Assembly: GCA_028554795.2 (NCBI GenBank)
Contig: CM068828.1
Location: forward strand, 7,333,720 to 7,397,719
Origin: Sinohyriopsis cumingii
Lineage: Eukaryota > Mollusca > Bivalvia > Unionida > Unionidae
Direction: 5' to 3'
DNA length: 64,000 nucleotides
In this document: in pieces, positions 1 through 12,400 of the stretch
Numbering within the stretch: position 1 is the stretch's first letter
Layout: each line of letters begins with the position of its first letter
Program-made: the position numbers and the translations under genes
The notes under the pieces: model-generated
What the model was told of the DNA's origin: nothing
The model's database searches: none
Seen by the model: the letters and a program-made list of their open reading frames with translations, nothing else

Positions 1-3000
1 CTGCAAAGTTTCTTGCAGCGGAAATGGCGACACTTCCATTCACAAGGTTCTCTACAAGGTACACAGAGTTCGCCACACAAGGATCCACACTTGCTATGGA
101 CACATCTGTTTTCGCATGGTCGTCTACATGGAGGACAGTTGTTACATGAGTCATCGCATTCGTGACTACATACAAGTATTCGCCCACATCGAAGTTTGCA
201 CGGCCGATGCACTCTTCCTTCAAAACAACTTCCACATGTTCCTTCACACAAATGTTCACAGTCAAGGACCTCGCCACACTTATCTGTACAAGTAACTTTA
301 TCTTCTTCGTAGCATTTCACTTTCCCAACATGCCCACAAGGCCATTTCTTCTCAACTACAATCTGGCAATCGATCGTGTGAGCTGATCCACATTTGTTCT
401 GGCACTTGTGACCACAGGGTAACTTGAATCCACAGTCATTTTGACAAACATATTCAGCGGGATCCATGCCACATGGCATTCTTTGTTCATGACCACATCG
501 CGGAACTCGCTTAACTGTCACAGCATCACATTTTGTACATTCTTGGTGGCATTTACGTTTGCACTGGTGCCCGTTAACGCAAATTTCTCTTGTGCAAGGT
601 TTTTGACATTGATAGTCACTATGATCTTTGTCGTACATGTGGCAGAACCTTGTACATACATGTCCGCACCTTAGCCTATATTCACACTTTCTATCACAAC
701 CGCCTTCTGGTGCTCTCTGAAAGTCTTTGGCATTTGTAACTTCAATACCACCTGTTCTGGGGTGATTTTGGCAGCATAACTTCAACGAAGGTCCAAAACG
801 ATTATTTCTTTTCATAGTTGTCACCATTTCTTTCCAGAGTGTTGACTTCTCTTGCAGAAGATCAAAGTTACCGATGACAAACAAGCCCTTGCGTGCTCGA
901 GATAATGCGACACATATTCTGTTTTCAATCTTGAGAAACCCAACATCTCCATGTTGATTGCTTCTAACGAGAGAAACCAAGATAATATCATTTTCCTCGC
1001 CTTGAAAATTATCGACTGTGGTTACCCTCACTCCATCAAATTCACTTTTGGGCATCAAGTTTTTCAGGCAGTAAAGTTGTCCTGAATACATCGTCAGGAC
1101 TGTGATCATGTGGGGCTCATATCCCTGTAAAAGGAGATACTTACATAACGCTCTGATAAACTCAGCTTCATGTAGATTTGAATGGCTTCTTTCTCCAAAT
1201 TCCTGTTCCCATTCTGAATGGTTAATAAAATAAAAGTTTTCGGCAACTCCTTGGATATTGTCGAAACTCTGAACGCATGGATGATCTTGTAGATCACTAT
1301 AAATGTTGTGCATCAGATCTGAAATTTCAGGTCTCATGCGGTGCTGGAGCTGCAAACACTGGAATGGAAACTTGTTATTTGTCATCCTTTCAAAAAGTGA
1401 CAGGTCAAGGTTGTAATCCTTAGCAAGTTTGTAAACTGTCGGGTTTGGCCTTAGTTGCTTGTGGTCTCCAATTAGAATTACATGCTCACAGCCATTGTTA
1501 AGCGTTGTAACTACGTGGGCCTCAAAGACTTCAGCGGCTTCTTCAATTACGGTGACCCTGGGTCGGATCTCTTGCAGAATAGACTGGTATCGAGCAGCTC
1601 CTGTTGTGGTCATCCCTATAATGGCTGCATGACGCAAAATTGCCTTATCTTCCTGCATCAGAGCTTCTCTATATCTTGCAGCAGCCTCCTCAAATTTCTC
1701 TTCTTTTTCTCCGATTTCGTCTCCCAACTTGTCACAGTAAACTTTGATCCATCGCCGATAAAGACGCCATCTGTCCTCATCGGTAAGGCCCCAAAGATTG
1801 ACAACGGTGTTGCTCTCCTCATCCCCCATTATATCGTTTGAAGATAAATTTCTTTGAATAATGGTTTTAAGTTTCTTCCTCTCCTTCTTCTTTCTCTGCC
1901 AGCGATCGTTGCTTTCATCCTTCGGTTTTACGTCGATTTCGCCTACATTTAGGGCTACTGCCTTACCTTTTACCATGATTTCCTCTATGATTTTTTCAAG
2001 AGTTTTTCTCTCTGCAGTCCCTGAATATTCAAACTGTTCAATCAAATCAAGAATATCTTCGTCTAAATCCCCAGCAAGTCTTCTCTCTGCCTGAATTGCA
2101 TCAACTTCGTCTTCAACATCGATTCCTTCTTCATCTGCATTATCCCCAGCATTGTCCTGGCCATGGATAAATGCTGGTAACTCTGCCTCAACTGGCCCAG
2201 GCATTTCAGCTGCCAGATTTCCCAGGCCGAGCCATTCAACAAGAACTGAATAATTCTTTGGCAGAAAATCTACAACATTAGGATTAAATGCCAAAATCTG
2301 CTGAAACTCGGCCAACAGTTGTTCATATGCTTCACCCATACAATTCTTTAGAAATTCTTCATGCAATATGTTCGTTCGTGCACTTTGTATTTCCGCAGCT
2401 CTTTTATTTATTTCACCTTTTAAAAGCTCCATCTCATTCCTAGCATCAATTCTATTTAGGTAAACCTCCTGGGGAATTTGACGTCCAGTCCTAAAGCGAT
2501 GTCTATAATTGTGCAAATTGTAGTTGGCCAGTTTTTCGCTTTTGCTCCTGTTTCCAACACGAATGATGTCTCCGTTAAAAAAGGTAATCACTCCCTCTAA
2601 GAACTGATCTAGAGCGTGGTTTGTATAACATACTACCAACATTGGACGAGGGTCAGGATTGCCGTCTGGATCAAAAGACCACAGATGTCGGTTATGAAGT
2701 AGGATTTTCACAATTTTGAGGCCGATGTAAGTCTTCCCAGTCCCTGGTGGGCCTTGTGTGATAGTAAATTCTTGAGTCAGCGCACTGATGAAGGCCCGAT
2801 ATTGAGATGCATCAAACTGAAACAGATCCGCGGGTGGCCAACTGGCTCTATCAAAGACTTTAACATTCTGAGCAGGTCTCGACTTTTCACTAAAATTGTA
2901 ATGTGTGTCTCCATCCTCAACCATTCCCAGATGTTCCAGTCGGGAGTCACCTCTAAGAATAATGTCCTCATCAACAAGGGGTCTGAGGTCAACTGTAGCA

Positions 3001-4377
3001 TTCTGGTTTCTTCTCAGATATGCAGGTGGCTGAACGGCGTGATCACAATTTACAATTAAGTTTTCAAATGGAAGATCCCCATCTCTCATATTTTGGAGCC
3101 CTTTCAGTACATATCTATATGCCTCAAAAAAGGCAGCAGACTCTGCCATGGTAAAAACCTGATCCCGTAACGTCTGGACCACTACATTATCATGTTCGAA
3201 ACTGACCTGGACGATCCCTCTCTCAAGGTCCTTAGGATCACGATTGGCTACTGTTGCAAAATACAGTGTATTGAATAGATCCGGAGACAGACAAACAAGT
3301 GATCCATACATGAGACGTTTTGTACCACTCCATCTAACTTTGAGTTTGCTGGTATCATAATGCAAGATATGACAAAGTCCTTTATCACTACAAACAGGGG
3401 CAATTACTCTCACGTTGCCATATATCCTGACGTCCTTTAATCTACCAGCCCTACCTATATCATGAACGGCAGCGACATAGTCAGAGATTCCATCTCGAAG
3501 TGGACCGATAAAATCTTCTCGTAGGAGTCGAAACTGCACGTCTAGGTAATGATCAAGAGTGTCGTAACCCCCCACTGGTTTGTTCTTTCGTAGGAACGGA
3601 TCTTCTGCTCGGTTAATATCCTCAGTTTTTGGAAAAACGTCAATCTCGCGAAAGTCCTCAGGAGGTTCTACACTATCATTCCCGTCTGTATCGTCGTTCC
3701 TTTGAACGCGGCGCTCTATCCGTCCCGTCAGTCTCTCTACTAAATCTGTCAACTCTCTGAACTCTCCCCACAAATCCTCTTCTATGAGATTGGGTGTCTC
3801 TCGAAGTGTTTTCACAATATCTTGCAGTATGGTGTGGATTCCAAGGAAGTAAGTCACCGAGTTTGGCAACTGATTCAACAATCCCATTGTCATCGTGACG
3901 GTATCTTTGATAACATGCTGAATGGTCCTGTCTCTGCGATGTATCAGAAGATATTCGATAACATTCTCAACAAAGTTGGCTTCCTTCATCATGTTGTAAA
4001 TGTCCAGCAGATTCTGCCCCGCCGAATGACACTGAGTAGCGATTGCGAATACCTTAAGCAATGCTCTGAACATCTCATCATTCCTTTTACTGTTTTCAAT
4101 CGCTTGGCTCAATCCAGAATTCCGCGCACCAATCGTCATAACAATGGTGCTGGGTTCTTGTAATGCTAGTTCTTCAATCTGTTGGAGTCCAAGTCTCCTG
4201 GGACCTCGCTCATGCCTCGCCGCAGCTGGTCCTCCTCCTCTTGCTCCTCTATGTGGACCTCGCCTTCCTTGAGGCTGTCTATCATCCAGGTTCCACTGTT
4301 CCTCGTCAGGGATCAGTCCTATTCCTGCCCCCAAGCCTCTTGCACCACCCCGAGGTCTTCCGTGTTGGTGATGACCC
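1..4377 (-). CDS. ZNFX1: ZNFX1-like NFX1-type zinc finger RNA helicase, one large exon, partial at 3' end
   Basis: One minus-strand frame is open from an apparent splice acceptor at about 4378-4380 to base 1 and continues outside the window (about 1,459 codons; human ZNFX1 is about 1,900 residues). I translated many blocks across it and found no stop or frameshift. Counting from the first in-frame Met (codon at 4139-4137): Walker A GPPGTGKT at ~463, CYTNHALDQF (motif Ia) at ~504, EEAAE (motif II) at ~866, GDHKQLRP at ~891, QHRMRP at ~932, DNFQGEEND at ~1043 and NRICVALSRA at ~1073. Cys/His-rich NFX1-type fingers (CGHVC, CGHEQ, CGHKC patterns) run from about 1145 to the edge. This is the UPF1-like SF1 helicase order of ZNFX1, which in animals binds RNA and acts in antiviral sensing and small-RNA inheritance. 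About 80 RG/RGG-rich codons precede the Met in frame and resemble the RG-rich ZNFX1 N-terminus, so the real start probably lies in an upstream exon. Confidence 0.93.
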
Positions 4378-4395
4378 CTAAGAGAGTTATGAAAC
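4378..4395 (-). other. Probable 3' splice acceptor of the large ZNFX1-like exon
   Basis: Read on the minus strand, the bases are pyrimidine-rich and end CTCTCTTAG immediately before the RG-rich coding sequence. The frame upstream is closed by a TAG at 4433-4431. This makes 4377 the likely first base of the exon. Upstream exons were not identified. Confidence 0.6.
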
Positions 4396-4461
4396 CGATA
4401 TCTAACTTCAAGTAGGCTACAACTATATGTCTAATGAGTAATAATGGTCATGCGATTGGTG

Positions 4462-4537
4462 ACTTAAGTTTACACTGATGACTGAAGTTTACATAGATTA
4501 CTTAAGTTTACATTGATGACTGAAGTTTACATAATAG
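4462..4537. repeat. Short tandem repeat, about 19 bp x 4
   Basis: Four head-to-tail copies of a unit beginning ACTTAAGTTTACA or ACTGAAGTTTACA alternate just upstream of the ZNFX1-like exon. Confidence 0.75.
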
Positions 4538-4713
4538 TTGCAATAATTCTAATCAAAGAATTCTGCTAATATGGTAAAGCAAAACAAATTCCGTCGCGTT
4601 TATAAGCCAATTATCTTATTTTTATTTTCTATATTTGTGCCAACGTTGTAAATAAATTAATCGGAATAACTGGACTGCTTGACAAATAACTGAAACCCTA
4701 AAGGCTTGATGAT

Positions 4714-4716
<3 letters not shown>

Positions 4717-4791
<75 letters not shown>
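4717..4791. repeat. (TA)n microsatellite
   Basis: Uninterrupted alternating TA for about 75 bp. Confidence 0.98.
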
Positions 4792-4795
<4 letters not shown>

Positions 4796-6129
4796 ATGCT
4801 TTGATTACTCTAACACTCCTACCAATTTTGCATATTAATAACTTCATTGTTCGGGCATGTTCAGGCATGTGTATAGTCTTCGTTTGTTGGCTATTTTATA
4901 CACAAAATATACCTTGCACTGCCTGATAACGTATACCTGTGTTAGTTCCAAATATACTGAACAGAGTCCAAAATAAATAACGATCGTGCAGTAACTGGTT
5001 CCATGCAGCAGCATGTCTAGTAATGTGCATAATTTTCATTGCATCTCTGTGTAAATACTTTGAACAAAACAAAAGCTGAATCAAAATATAAAAATACCTA
5101 CCTATTTGCTTGAGCCATTCTCTATGGCTGTAATTCACTCATCTGAAATGTCAAATTAAACGTAAGCCTAGAAAGGATACCAAAGTCAGAAAAAGTTCTA
5201 AATACAGGCATAACTGATTGTATTTTGGAGCGAAAATTGTATTACCGTTTCGCTGACTCCTGTCAACTACCTTGCTGGTTCTAACTTTCATGTGACACCC
5301 ATTTTCGTACCGTTATGTTAGCATCACATGACTTCGTCCCAGCACAAAGCTGGTAAATAGTTTGAGGTGTCACCCTGTTCGTACCGATAATAAAATTTAT
5401 CAGTAATTATAACACTATGAGAATACATTTGAAAGAATCTTCTTGCTTTGTTATATGAAGTAATATCATTTTAAGCTACCTAAACGAAATAGCAAAACAA
5501 AGAAATCTAAAAATTACGAAATCAAGGACATCAAGGACATAAAGCCCAAACAGAGGCATGCAAATATATCCTGCAGTTTACGCACTAAATTAAACCGCAT
5601 CAAAATAAACCGAAACATTTCAAAGGAATGTTGTAACATGAAATCAATAATGTTAAATTTAACCTTTTCGATCAAGACCCATACCTAAGTCAGACAAACA
5701 GAAAAACAAACGTAGACTAATACGTTGGTTGATCTTACTATACTATGCTAGTTCAATACAGCTGCAAATAGGCATATTAATACGATGTGGGGGGGGGGGG
5801 AAGACTTAATTTTCTAAACAAAAAATGTTTGGCTATGTCTTCAGTTAGGTTTGCTGACCAAATATAATCGTAATAAGCTGACTTGTAATAGAGCTGCACA
5901 TATGAAGATCCAAAGATCCAATGCTGACCAAAGAAGGGCCCCGAATCTGTTGAAAAGTTATACACGTTATGAAGATTACAAAAGTGAATTGTCACGTAAC
6001 AGTAAATTTACAGATAGCATGAAAATATGATTGTTGTTACTTAGTAGTTTTAGTTACAATGTGTGGACGGACCGGCAAACGGCCAGAAAGACTGAGGGAA
6101 AGATAAAAAAGAATAAGTGGTTAGTATCA
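4792..6129. other. AT-rich intergenic or 5' intron sequence, no gene seen
   Basis: No convincing coding frame on either strand. It holds a poly-G run near 5788-5799. It lies upstream of the ZNFX1-like exon and could be its intron. Confidence 0.5.
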
Positions 6130-6142
6130 GCGTTCCGTTAGG

Positions 6143-6386
6143 TGTTGTTGTTGTTGTTATAGAGTTTAACGCCATTTTTCAGCACAAGATAGGCTATGCA
6201 AGGCAGCCAGTATAAATGGTGGAGGAAGAACCCGGGAAAACTCCGGAATGAACCAACGACCTACTGGCAAGCTTTCTCACATACCCACACTGGCCCAGCC
6301 CGAGATTCGAACCCACGCAGACAGAAGTCAGATGGCAGTGATCCGTAACGGTGAGCGCTTTAGACAACCAGGCCACTCGGGGCACC
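6143..6386 (-). mobile_element. tRNA-derived SINE (family A), full-length copy
   Basis: On the minus strand it reads tRNA-like head (degraded A box near GGCCTGG, B box GGTTCGAATC-like), a body containing TGTGAGAAAGCTTGCCAGTA, and an (AAC)n tail, seen here as TTGTTG. A 13-bp target duplication GC(G/A)TTCCGTTAGG flanks it at 6130-6142 and 6387-6399 with one mismatch. It is one of six clear family copies in the window, plus one interrupted copy. Confidence 0.9.
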
Positions 6387-6399
6387 GCATTCCGTTAGG

Positions 6400-6943
6400 C
6401 AAGCTTTTGCGGGCTTCTACTGTTAAGTTTTGGTCGGCCTAGGCTTGCCACAGTACCCCCACCACCACCCCGACAAGGCGATGGGGAACCAATGAGGATA
6501 AGTGTTAGCAAATCGCTCCAACTTTCCTCACTGTAATTAGCTTTTTCAGCATTAAATGAATACTACGAACACATTTTTCTCCCGACTATTTGTACATTAC
6601 GAGCATGTTATTTAGTCGGCCGCCGCATTCCAGTGATAGAGATAAACCTGTTCATTATAAGTTCAACTAAACCTATGTGTTATCTTTGAACCACTGTTCC
6701 CGACGCAGTTCAAACCACTATTGATAAATAAATTGTGATATTGCTACCTTGTGCTACTTGCTATAAATATTGACTAAACATGTACTTTAGCTTATTACAC
6801 ATAACATTTAAACATCATACAATTTAGTCTGTCTGCTAAGCACACAAAAAACCCACAGTAAATATTTAAATATTTCTGCGATATTAAATTGTTTTAAATC
6901 AAAACAACATACAGTCATCTGAATGATATTTGCTGAAATCACA

Positions 6944-6945
<2 letters not shown>
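6400..6945. other. Intergenic sequence, nothing recognised
   Basis: AT-rich, with a short C/ACC-rich patch near 6457-6475. No gene signal seen. Confidence 0.5.

Positions 6946-7017
<72 letters not shown>
6946..7017. repeat. (TA)n microsatellite
   Basis: Uninterrupted TA for about 72 bp. Confidence 0.98.
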
Positions 7018-7019
<2 letters not shown>

Positions 7020-7257
7020 GATGACAACATTTACGCTCAAATGCGCCCCTATGACTACTTTACAAGAAATGTTAACATATAATGTCTGTATTATTCTAGT
7101 CGGAGAATAATAATGAATGTTCAATACACAAAGTCAAATGTGCACATCTCTGAGTATAGTTTGAATACTTCCGGAATAGCTTTGGATCGTTTCGCCCCAG
7201 GAAGTCGATAGGGCTTGTATTCAAACACGTGTATAGTTACTGAAAGTGACTCTAAAG

Positions 7258-7416
7258 CTGGTGTGTCAAACAAACGGCCCGCCAAGCCGTATCCTGTGGC
7301 CGGCAAAATGATTGGCGTCACAAGGATTCATGAGAGATAACAAAGGTGGTGCGGCCCTTGGGCCATCAAAAATGCCCTCATACGGCCTTCAGGGAGGTTT
7401 GATTTTGAGACCCCTG
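7258..7416. mobile_element. Non-autonomous hAT-like MITE, 159 bp
   Basis: The ends CTGGTGTGTCAAAC and, inverted, CAGGGGTCTCAAA form imperfect TIRs. A perfect 8-bp target duplication CTCTAAAG lies at 7250-7257 and 7417-7424. The internal CGGCCCGCC and GGGCCGCACC segments are typical of CAGGGGTC-type hAT elements. It has no coding capacity. Confidence 0.85.
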
Positions 7417-7485
7417 CTCTAAAGAATGGAATCGACGCAGATGCCTGAAAACGAACGGAATGAATTATGTCAGGACAGTCTAAGT

Positions 7486-7672
7486 CAGAGGTCCGCGACA
7501 TATTTTGCAGAGAGCGCCACTTTTTTCCGGATTAATTACAAAATGAACAAACGCGTGCCACCAGTAAGAGAGTAACAGCTAAAATCTAGATTTTTGGCTG
7601 CCCATCGCGTGCCACATAAAACCTCTTGACGTGCCATCTTGTGCCACGCGTGTCGTAGGTTGCCGAGCCATG
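7486..7672. mobile_element. Possible degraded hAT-like MITE
   Basis: It starts CAGAGGTCCGCGACA and ends, inverted, CATGGCTCGGCAACC. The flanking octamers GTCTAAGT and GTCCAGGT match at 6 of 8 positions. Internal repeats of the CGTGCCA type occur. The weak TIRs keep confidence low. Confidence 0.4.
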
Positions 7673-7680
7673 GTCCAGGT

Positions 7681-10500
7681 GCTTTAACCAGACGAAGACT
7701 GGGATACCAAATGGCTTTTTGGCCACTTTTATTAATAAAGGTTGCCATCAACTCAGTGACGTATGACAACATTAGCGAAAATGCACACCGGCTGATTTCC
7801 TTTTGATGCCATTGTGCCTTAGGTAACTATGTCTACTGCAGCGCTGCATATCCGTGCATCATCTCAGACAGGCTTCTAACCAATTTTGTCAGTAACAATG
7901 GAAGTGTACGGGCTTTACTGGGATAAGCAGGTCATACTACTTGAGAACTATGGAACGTGAGGCTGCGAGCACAATAAAAAGGGCGTCAATAATCCCAAAA
8001 GTGACACAGTGGCCAAACATTTGTTGTGTGCCTGTTAAACCTCATAGGCTGGAAGCGCGCTGAAAATGGGTCTTAAGCCGGGCAGGTGTTCAGATGATGC
8101 AACTATTATCAGGCAGTTTGTGCTGAATTCCCAACGAAGTTATTTTGTAAGAGCTGTTTGCGAGCTTTTGCTTTTCCCTAGGCTATTAATTCTCCCTTTT
8201 TTTTGGCCACTTCGTCAATTACAACCAAACTGTTTGCAATGAGTGCGTTAAGCACTATTTCATTTTTATGGTTGTCTACTTGACGATATAGTTGATGATA
8301 AGCTTGAACTCATCCTCGGAAGATGGCTTTCTCGCGAAGCGCCTTAGATATGTGGTCTTCAATCGTATTTAGCTTGGTTTCGACTACGACGAGGTTTTCG
8401 TCGTTTTTTTTTTTTTGGGGGGGGGGGGGATTTCTTTGTTCGTTGCCGGCTGACATAGTTTTCATCCATAGCGACCAGCCCGAAACCCACAGATGCAGTC
8501 TCGATGGCCATCGCGACTGGGACAGCAGTGACTGTCCATAATACATTTATTCCAGCCAAGTCCGTGCCCACAGACACAATCTTCATTGGGATGTCAACGC
8601 CGTCCATCACGATGGCAACACGCCTGTACCTTTTGTCCAGAGTGCGCCCCTGTTCGACCTATGCCCACAGGAAGGTTGCAGCCACGCTAATATTTTTCAG
8701 GACAAGCTTTTATAGGTCTTGTTGGTATTGGGGGGTATCGGGGTCTTGTGGGTCTTGGAGGTCTTGGAGCTTTATGTACAGCAGGGGCAGGGACATTACA
8801 AGTCCTTTATATGGAAAGTGATATGAAAGTCTAATTGCTCCGGGGGGTGCGGAGGAGGACATACGGGCGCCATTAACCTGTCGTCGTGATATACTGGTGA
8901 GATGGCAATGGCTTTAAAAAAAAATTAAGTGTTTTTAATAGCTTTAGATCTGAAAATGACAATGCTTTCAACACTGCAGCCAACAACCTCGCATTGAGTA
9001 CCGGCCAACGCGCCTTCTGTTCGAAGGTATACCGACTGTTTTTGTTTTGGCCTATTACTTTGCTGCAACAGAGCTTATCTTTGTGACTTTTTAATCTCCC
9101 AACCGAGTGATTGATGGTGTTACATAACCTGATGGAAGGATTGTTGTCAAATAGGTCCCTATTCAAGATGTTTCACCAAATACCACGTCGTCATTGTTGT
9201 AGCATTCGCGTCTGCGGCCGCTCGAGGGCAGTATTTTTGAATCTGTTCTCAGCGAAAGCGCAACTACTCAAAGCTGGCTGAGAGGTTGGCTTAGGGTGTT
9301 CTGGCTGCTCACAATGATCAATGTCTATATGCTTTGCTACCTTGTTCCATCCCAATCTGAACGCAGGTAAAATGTCGGGTATTTGTTTTCCGAACTTGTC
9401 CAATACACCGTTGTCCCACTGATATAAGCCAGTCATATGTATTGGCATAACCCCAACAACTACGGTAACTCTGTCAGCCATTAATTACACCCCCGAAAGA
9501 CTGCACCAATGCCTGTTCATATGGTGTTAGCAAGGACAGCCACGCAGCTGGGTTTTAGCCAATGCTTTTTTTCCGTCTGTGATGAGTATCCTGAACTCGT
9601 GGAAACCGCTTTCACACAATCTGCACCATTCCATATGGCTCCCAAGTGACGGCAACATGGTACTAAAGAAGCCAGAGCCACGTAACCTCATGGCATGTGT
9701 GTGGTAGTCGCACTCTTAATGTAATGGTGACGGTGTGCCTAAGTATACGTTGCGCTCTACGGTTTCGTATTTACCACATCCATAGAATTTGAAAGAAAAA
9801 GAATTCTCCCCGGTTTTCCTCACTGGTCATACTGGCTATTTAAAAAATACCTTGTATGTGTTAGGTATTGTTAAAAGAACGTTTAATTCCCTTTTATTTT
9901 TGGTGTTGGAGTAATATGGTTATAGAGTATACAACTTGGCCTTACTTCATGTATGCACCTTTAAATAAAAATCCTGCTAGCTCCGCTTGGTCATTTTCAC
10001 TTCCTGGTCTTCAGAGGTAAATTATGATAATGGAGACGATAACTTTTTTTTTTACATTTTGTTATACTTGTTAAATCATTCATTGCACTTTCAGAAACTG
10101 GTACTGTATAGTCTGGGAAAATTCATTTTCCGTATTGTAATAACTGATGATGATTCAGATTGATCTTTCGGTCATATTTATGGGAAGAATTATTTAGTCT
10201 TTCCGCCCGTCACACCTTGGTAAAGTTTTTCGCATAGGTCGCTGTTAAAGATTTTGTACTCTGAAGCTTTCTTTTATTACCTCCAATAACATAACAAGGA
10301 ACCAATAAGTAATTAAAATTCATTAATGTAAATCAGTATCTTAACTTGAAACAGTCATTGTCCCACTTCATGGTCTCGTCAGTACGATACTGTTCTAACA
10401 CAGTGGATGAGATGGATGCATTTAAAAGGATTTTATTAATTCCAAATAAAATAATTATCGGAAGATCTTGAAAACATTTGAGATCTGTAAGAACTAATCA
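7681..10500. other. Less AT-rich intergenic block, no identifiable gene
   Basis: From about 7,400 to 9,700 the GC content looks higher than in the flanks, and several minus-strand frames of 70-100 codons sit close together (for example 8873-9166 and 9191-9481). None matches a family I recognise, and none has clear splice sites joining it to another. The block also has a T/G homopolymer run near 8403-8429 and a GGTCTTG-rich stretch at 8715-8775. It may be a decayed gene or transposon. Confidence 0.4.
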
Positions 10501-10508
10501 AAACGTAC

Positions 10509-10866
10509 CAGTGGCGTCACTCGGGTTGGTGTCACCCAGTGCGGTAGCTCATGGTGTCACCCCCATGGTCCTCCTTCCGTAACAGACCATACAGAATCCT
10601 TAGTAATGTCACTTTGGTGTCACCCCCTCAGATGGTGTCACCCGGTGCAGTCCGCACCCCCCCCCCCCCGCATCCCCCTAGCGACGCCACTGCTGTGCCT
10701 GCTAGTCATGTATTTAACTATGATCGGTTATCCGCTTATGAAATCCGACTAGACCGAGCAGTGTGTGCTCTGTAAAATTTGCAATTTTTCATTTTGGTGT
10801 CACCCCTCTGAGATGGTGTCACCCGGTGCGGTCCGCACCCCCCGCACCCCCCTAGCGACGCAACTG
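10509..10866. mobile_element. TIR element (hAT-like MITE), 358 bp
   Basis: It begins CAGTGGCGTCACTCGGG and ends CCCCTAGCGACGCAACTG, which are inverted matches. It is flanked by a perfect 8-bp target duplication AAACGTAC at 10501-10508 and 10867-10874. A second terminus-like TAGCGACGCCACTG sits inside at about 10679-10692, and the GGTGTCACCC module occurs several times, so the element looks internally duplicated. Confidence 0.88.
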
Positions 10867-11105
10867 AAACGTACCATTTTTTATTATTAGCTTAGACAGA
10901 CTTTTAGACGTTATTGTACAGTGTCCTGAATAAACTTTTTTTTACATACTTCCGAAGAAAAACGAAAGTAATGGTCGATTAACATGGGAAAAAAGCCTCT
11001 CAGGACAGAGATCAGATCACATACGTGTATTTAAATTGATTTATGGCCTTAGTTTCTTTCCAGAATTCTGTGATAACAAATTTCCCCTATTGATCTTTAA
11101 TGTGT

Positions 11106-11793
11106 TAATAATAATAATAATAATGAGGACTTTGTATAGCGCCTAATTTTTAGAAGCTCTAAGCGCTTTACAACATTAGACAACACCTATAACATAAAAA
11201 ACATATATAATGATATGATTACAAAACACAAACACCATCAAATCAGAAAACATAAAAAAAAACATCCTGAACTATTTAAGGTAGTAAACATTATTAGGTC
11301 TTTAAGTTTGTTCTTGCAGTCGAAATAAGGGAGTTTTAAGAGCACTCTTGAATGGGATCACCGTGTCTTTGTGTCTAAGTTCAGTGGGCAATTCATTCCA
11401 CGTTGCTGGGCCCTGGTATGCAAAAGAACGTTGTCCATATTACTTCGTCTTCATAGTGGGAATAATGAGTATACGATCGTCAGAAGAGGTGCGTAAGTAT
11501 CTTGCTGGTGTATACACATGGGTGAGGTCGGATAGGTATGTTGGACTAGAGTCCGTCAGTGAAACGTAGCACAGAGAACAAATTTTGTGTTTGATTCTGG
11601 ATCGAATGGATAGCCAGTGTAGGGTACAGAGCAGCGGGGAGGTGTGCTCTGATCGTGGTACTCCAAGTACGATCCGAGCAGCTGTGTTTTGAACTTTTTG
11701 AAGTTTCTGGAGTAAATACTAAGATGAACCAGACAGAACTGAGTTAAAATAGTAGAGTCTTGAAAGTACTAATGAACACACAAGTGTGTTAGT
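11106..11793 (-). mobile_element. CR1/L2-like LINE 3' fragment, 5' truncated
   Basis: On the minus strand it runs to an (ATT)n tail preceded by a GTAAAGCGCTTAGAGC and CTATACAAAGTCCTCA end, the usual 3' end style of L2/CR1 non-LTR elements. It is strongly similar to the 3' part of the longer copy at 21711-23945. Only the 3' end of ORF2 and the 3' UTR remain. Confidence 0.85.
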
Positions 11794-11886
11794 CTGTTGT
11801 TTTACTGGTTCTACACACACAGAACCCTTACTCATCCGTTACACATCGATTACGTTTCAAGTACACTGTGCCTTGTGTTAGATTCT

Positions 11887-11889
<3 letters not shown>

Positions 11890-11924
<35 letters not shown>
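11890..11924. repeat. (GT)n microsatellite
   Basis: About 17 GT repeats. Confidence 0.95.
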
Positions 11925-11925
<1 letters not shown>

Positions 11926-12400
11926 CTTAAATGAGGAGTCTCACGGTGTTACATGTCTGTCGGGTTGGTGGAAATCTTGAACGTTAATGCAACTATCAAC
12001 TACGTATATACAGGGACAGCGTTGGTTTTCAATTAACATAAATCAAAATTTGTTTAAACACAGAAAACAAGGTTGTTACCAAACTATAAACGCAGTAACG
12101 TCAATCTACCTGCATAAATGAAGTCAGTATATATTATTACCTTATAATGTTAACAATGATCACCGAAAACTTGTGGGCAGGAAAGTACAAATAAGAGTTA
12201 CCTCCCATAGGCACTGTTGCAATGAATCACAATTTATTTATACCCATTTTCGACATTGTATCAATCTGAAACATTTAAAACGTACGAGTGAAATTAACAA
12301 CTCGGTTACAAACTGTCCCTACTTATCGATGAAGTACACTCGATATATACTGTACAATCTCGTTAGACGATATATCGTTCTTATCCAGTCTATTTACAAC

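Noticed and set aside
162-2094. Plus-strand frames over the left edge
   Set aside because: They are shadows of the ZNFX1-like coding exon on the other strand.
4714-4926. Frame beginning with an IY repeat
   Set aside because: It is a translation of a TA microsatellite. The same applies to 6939-7124 and 63585-63899.
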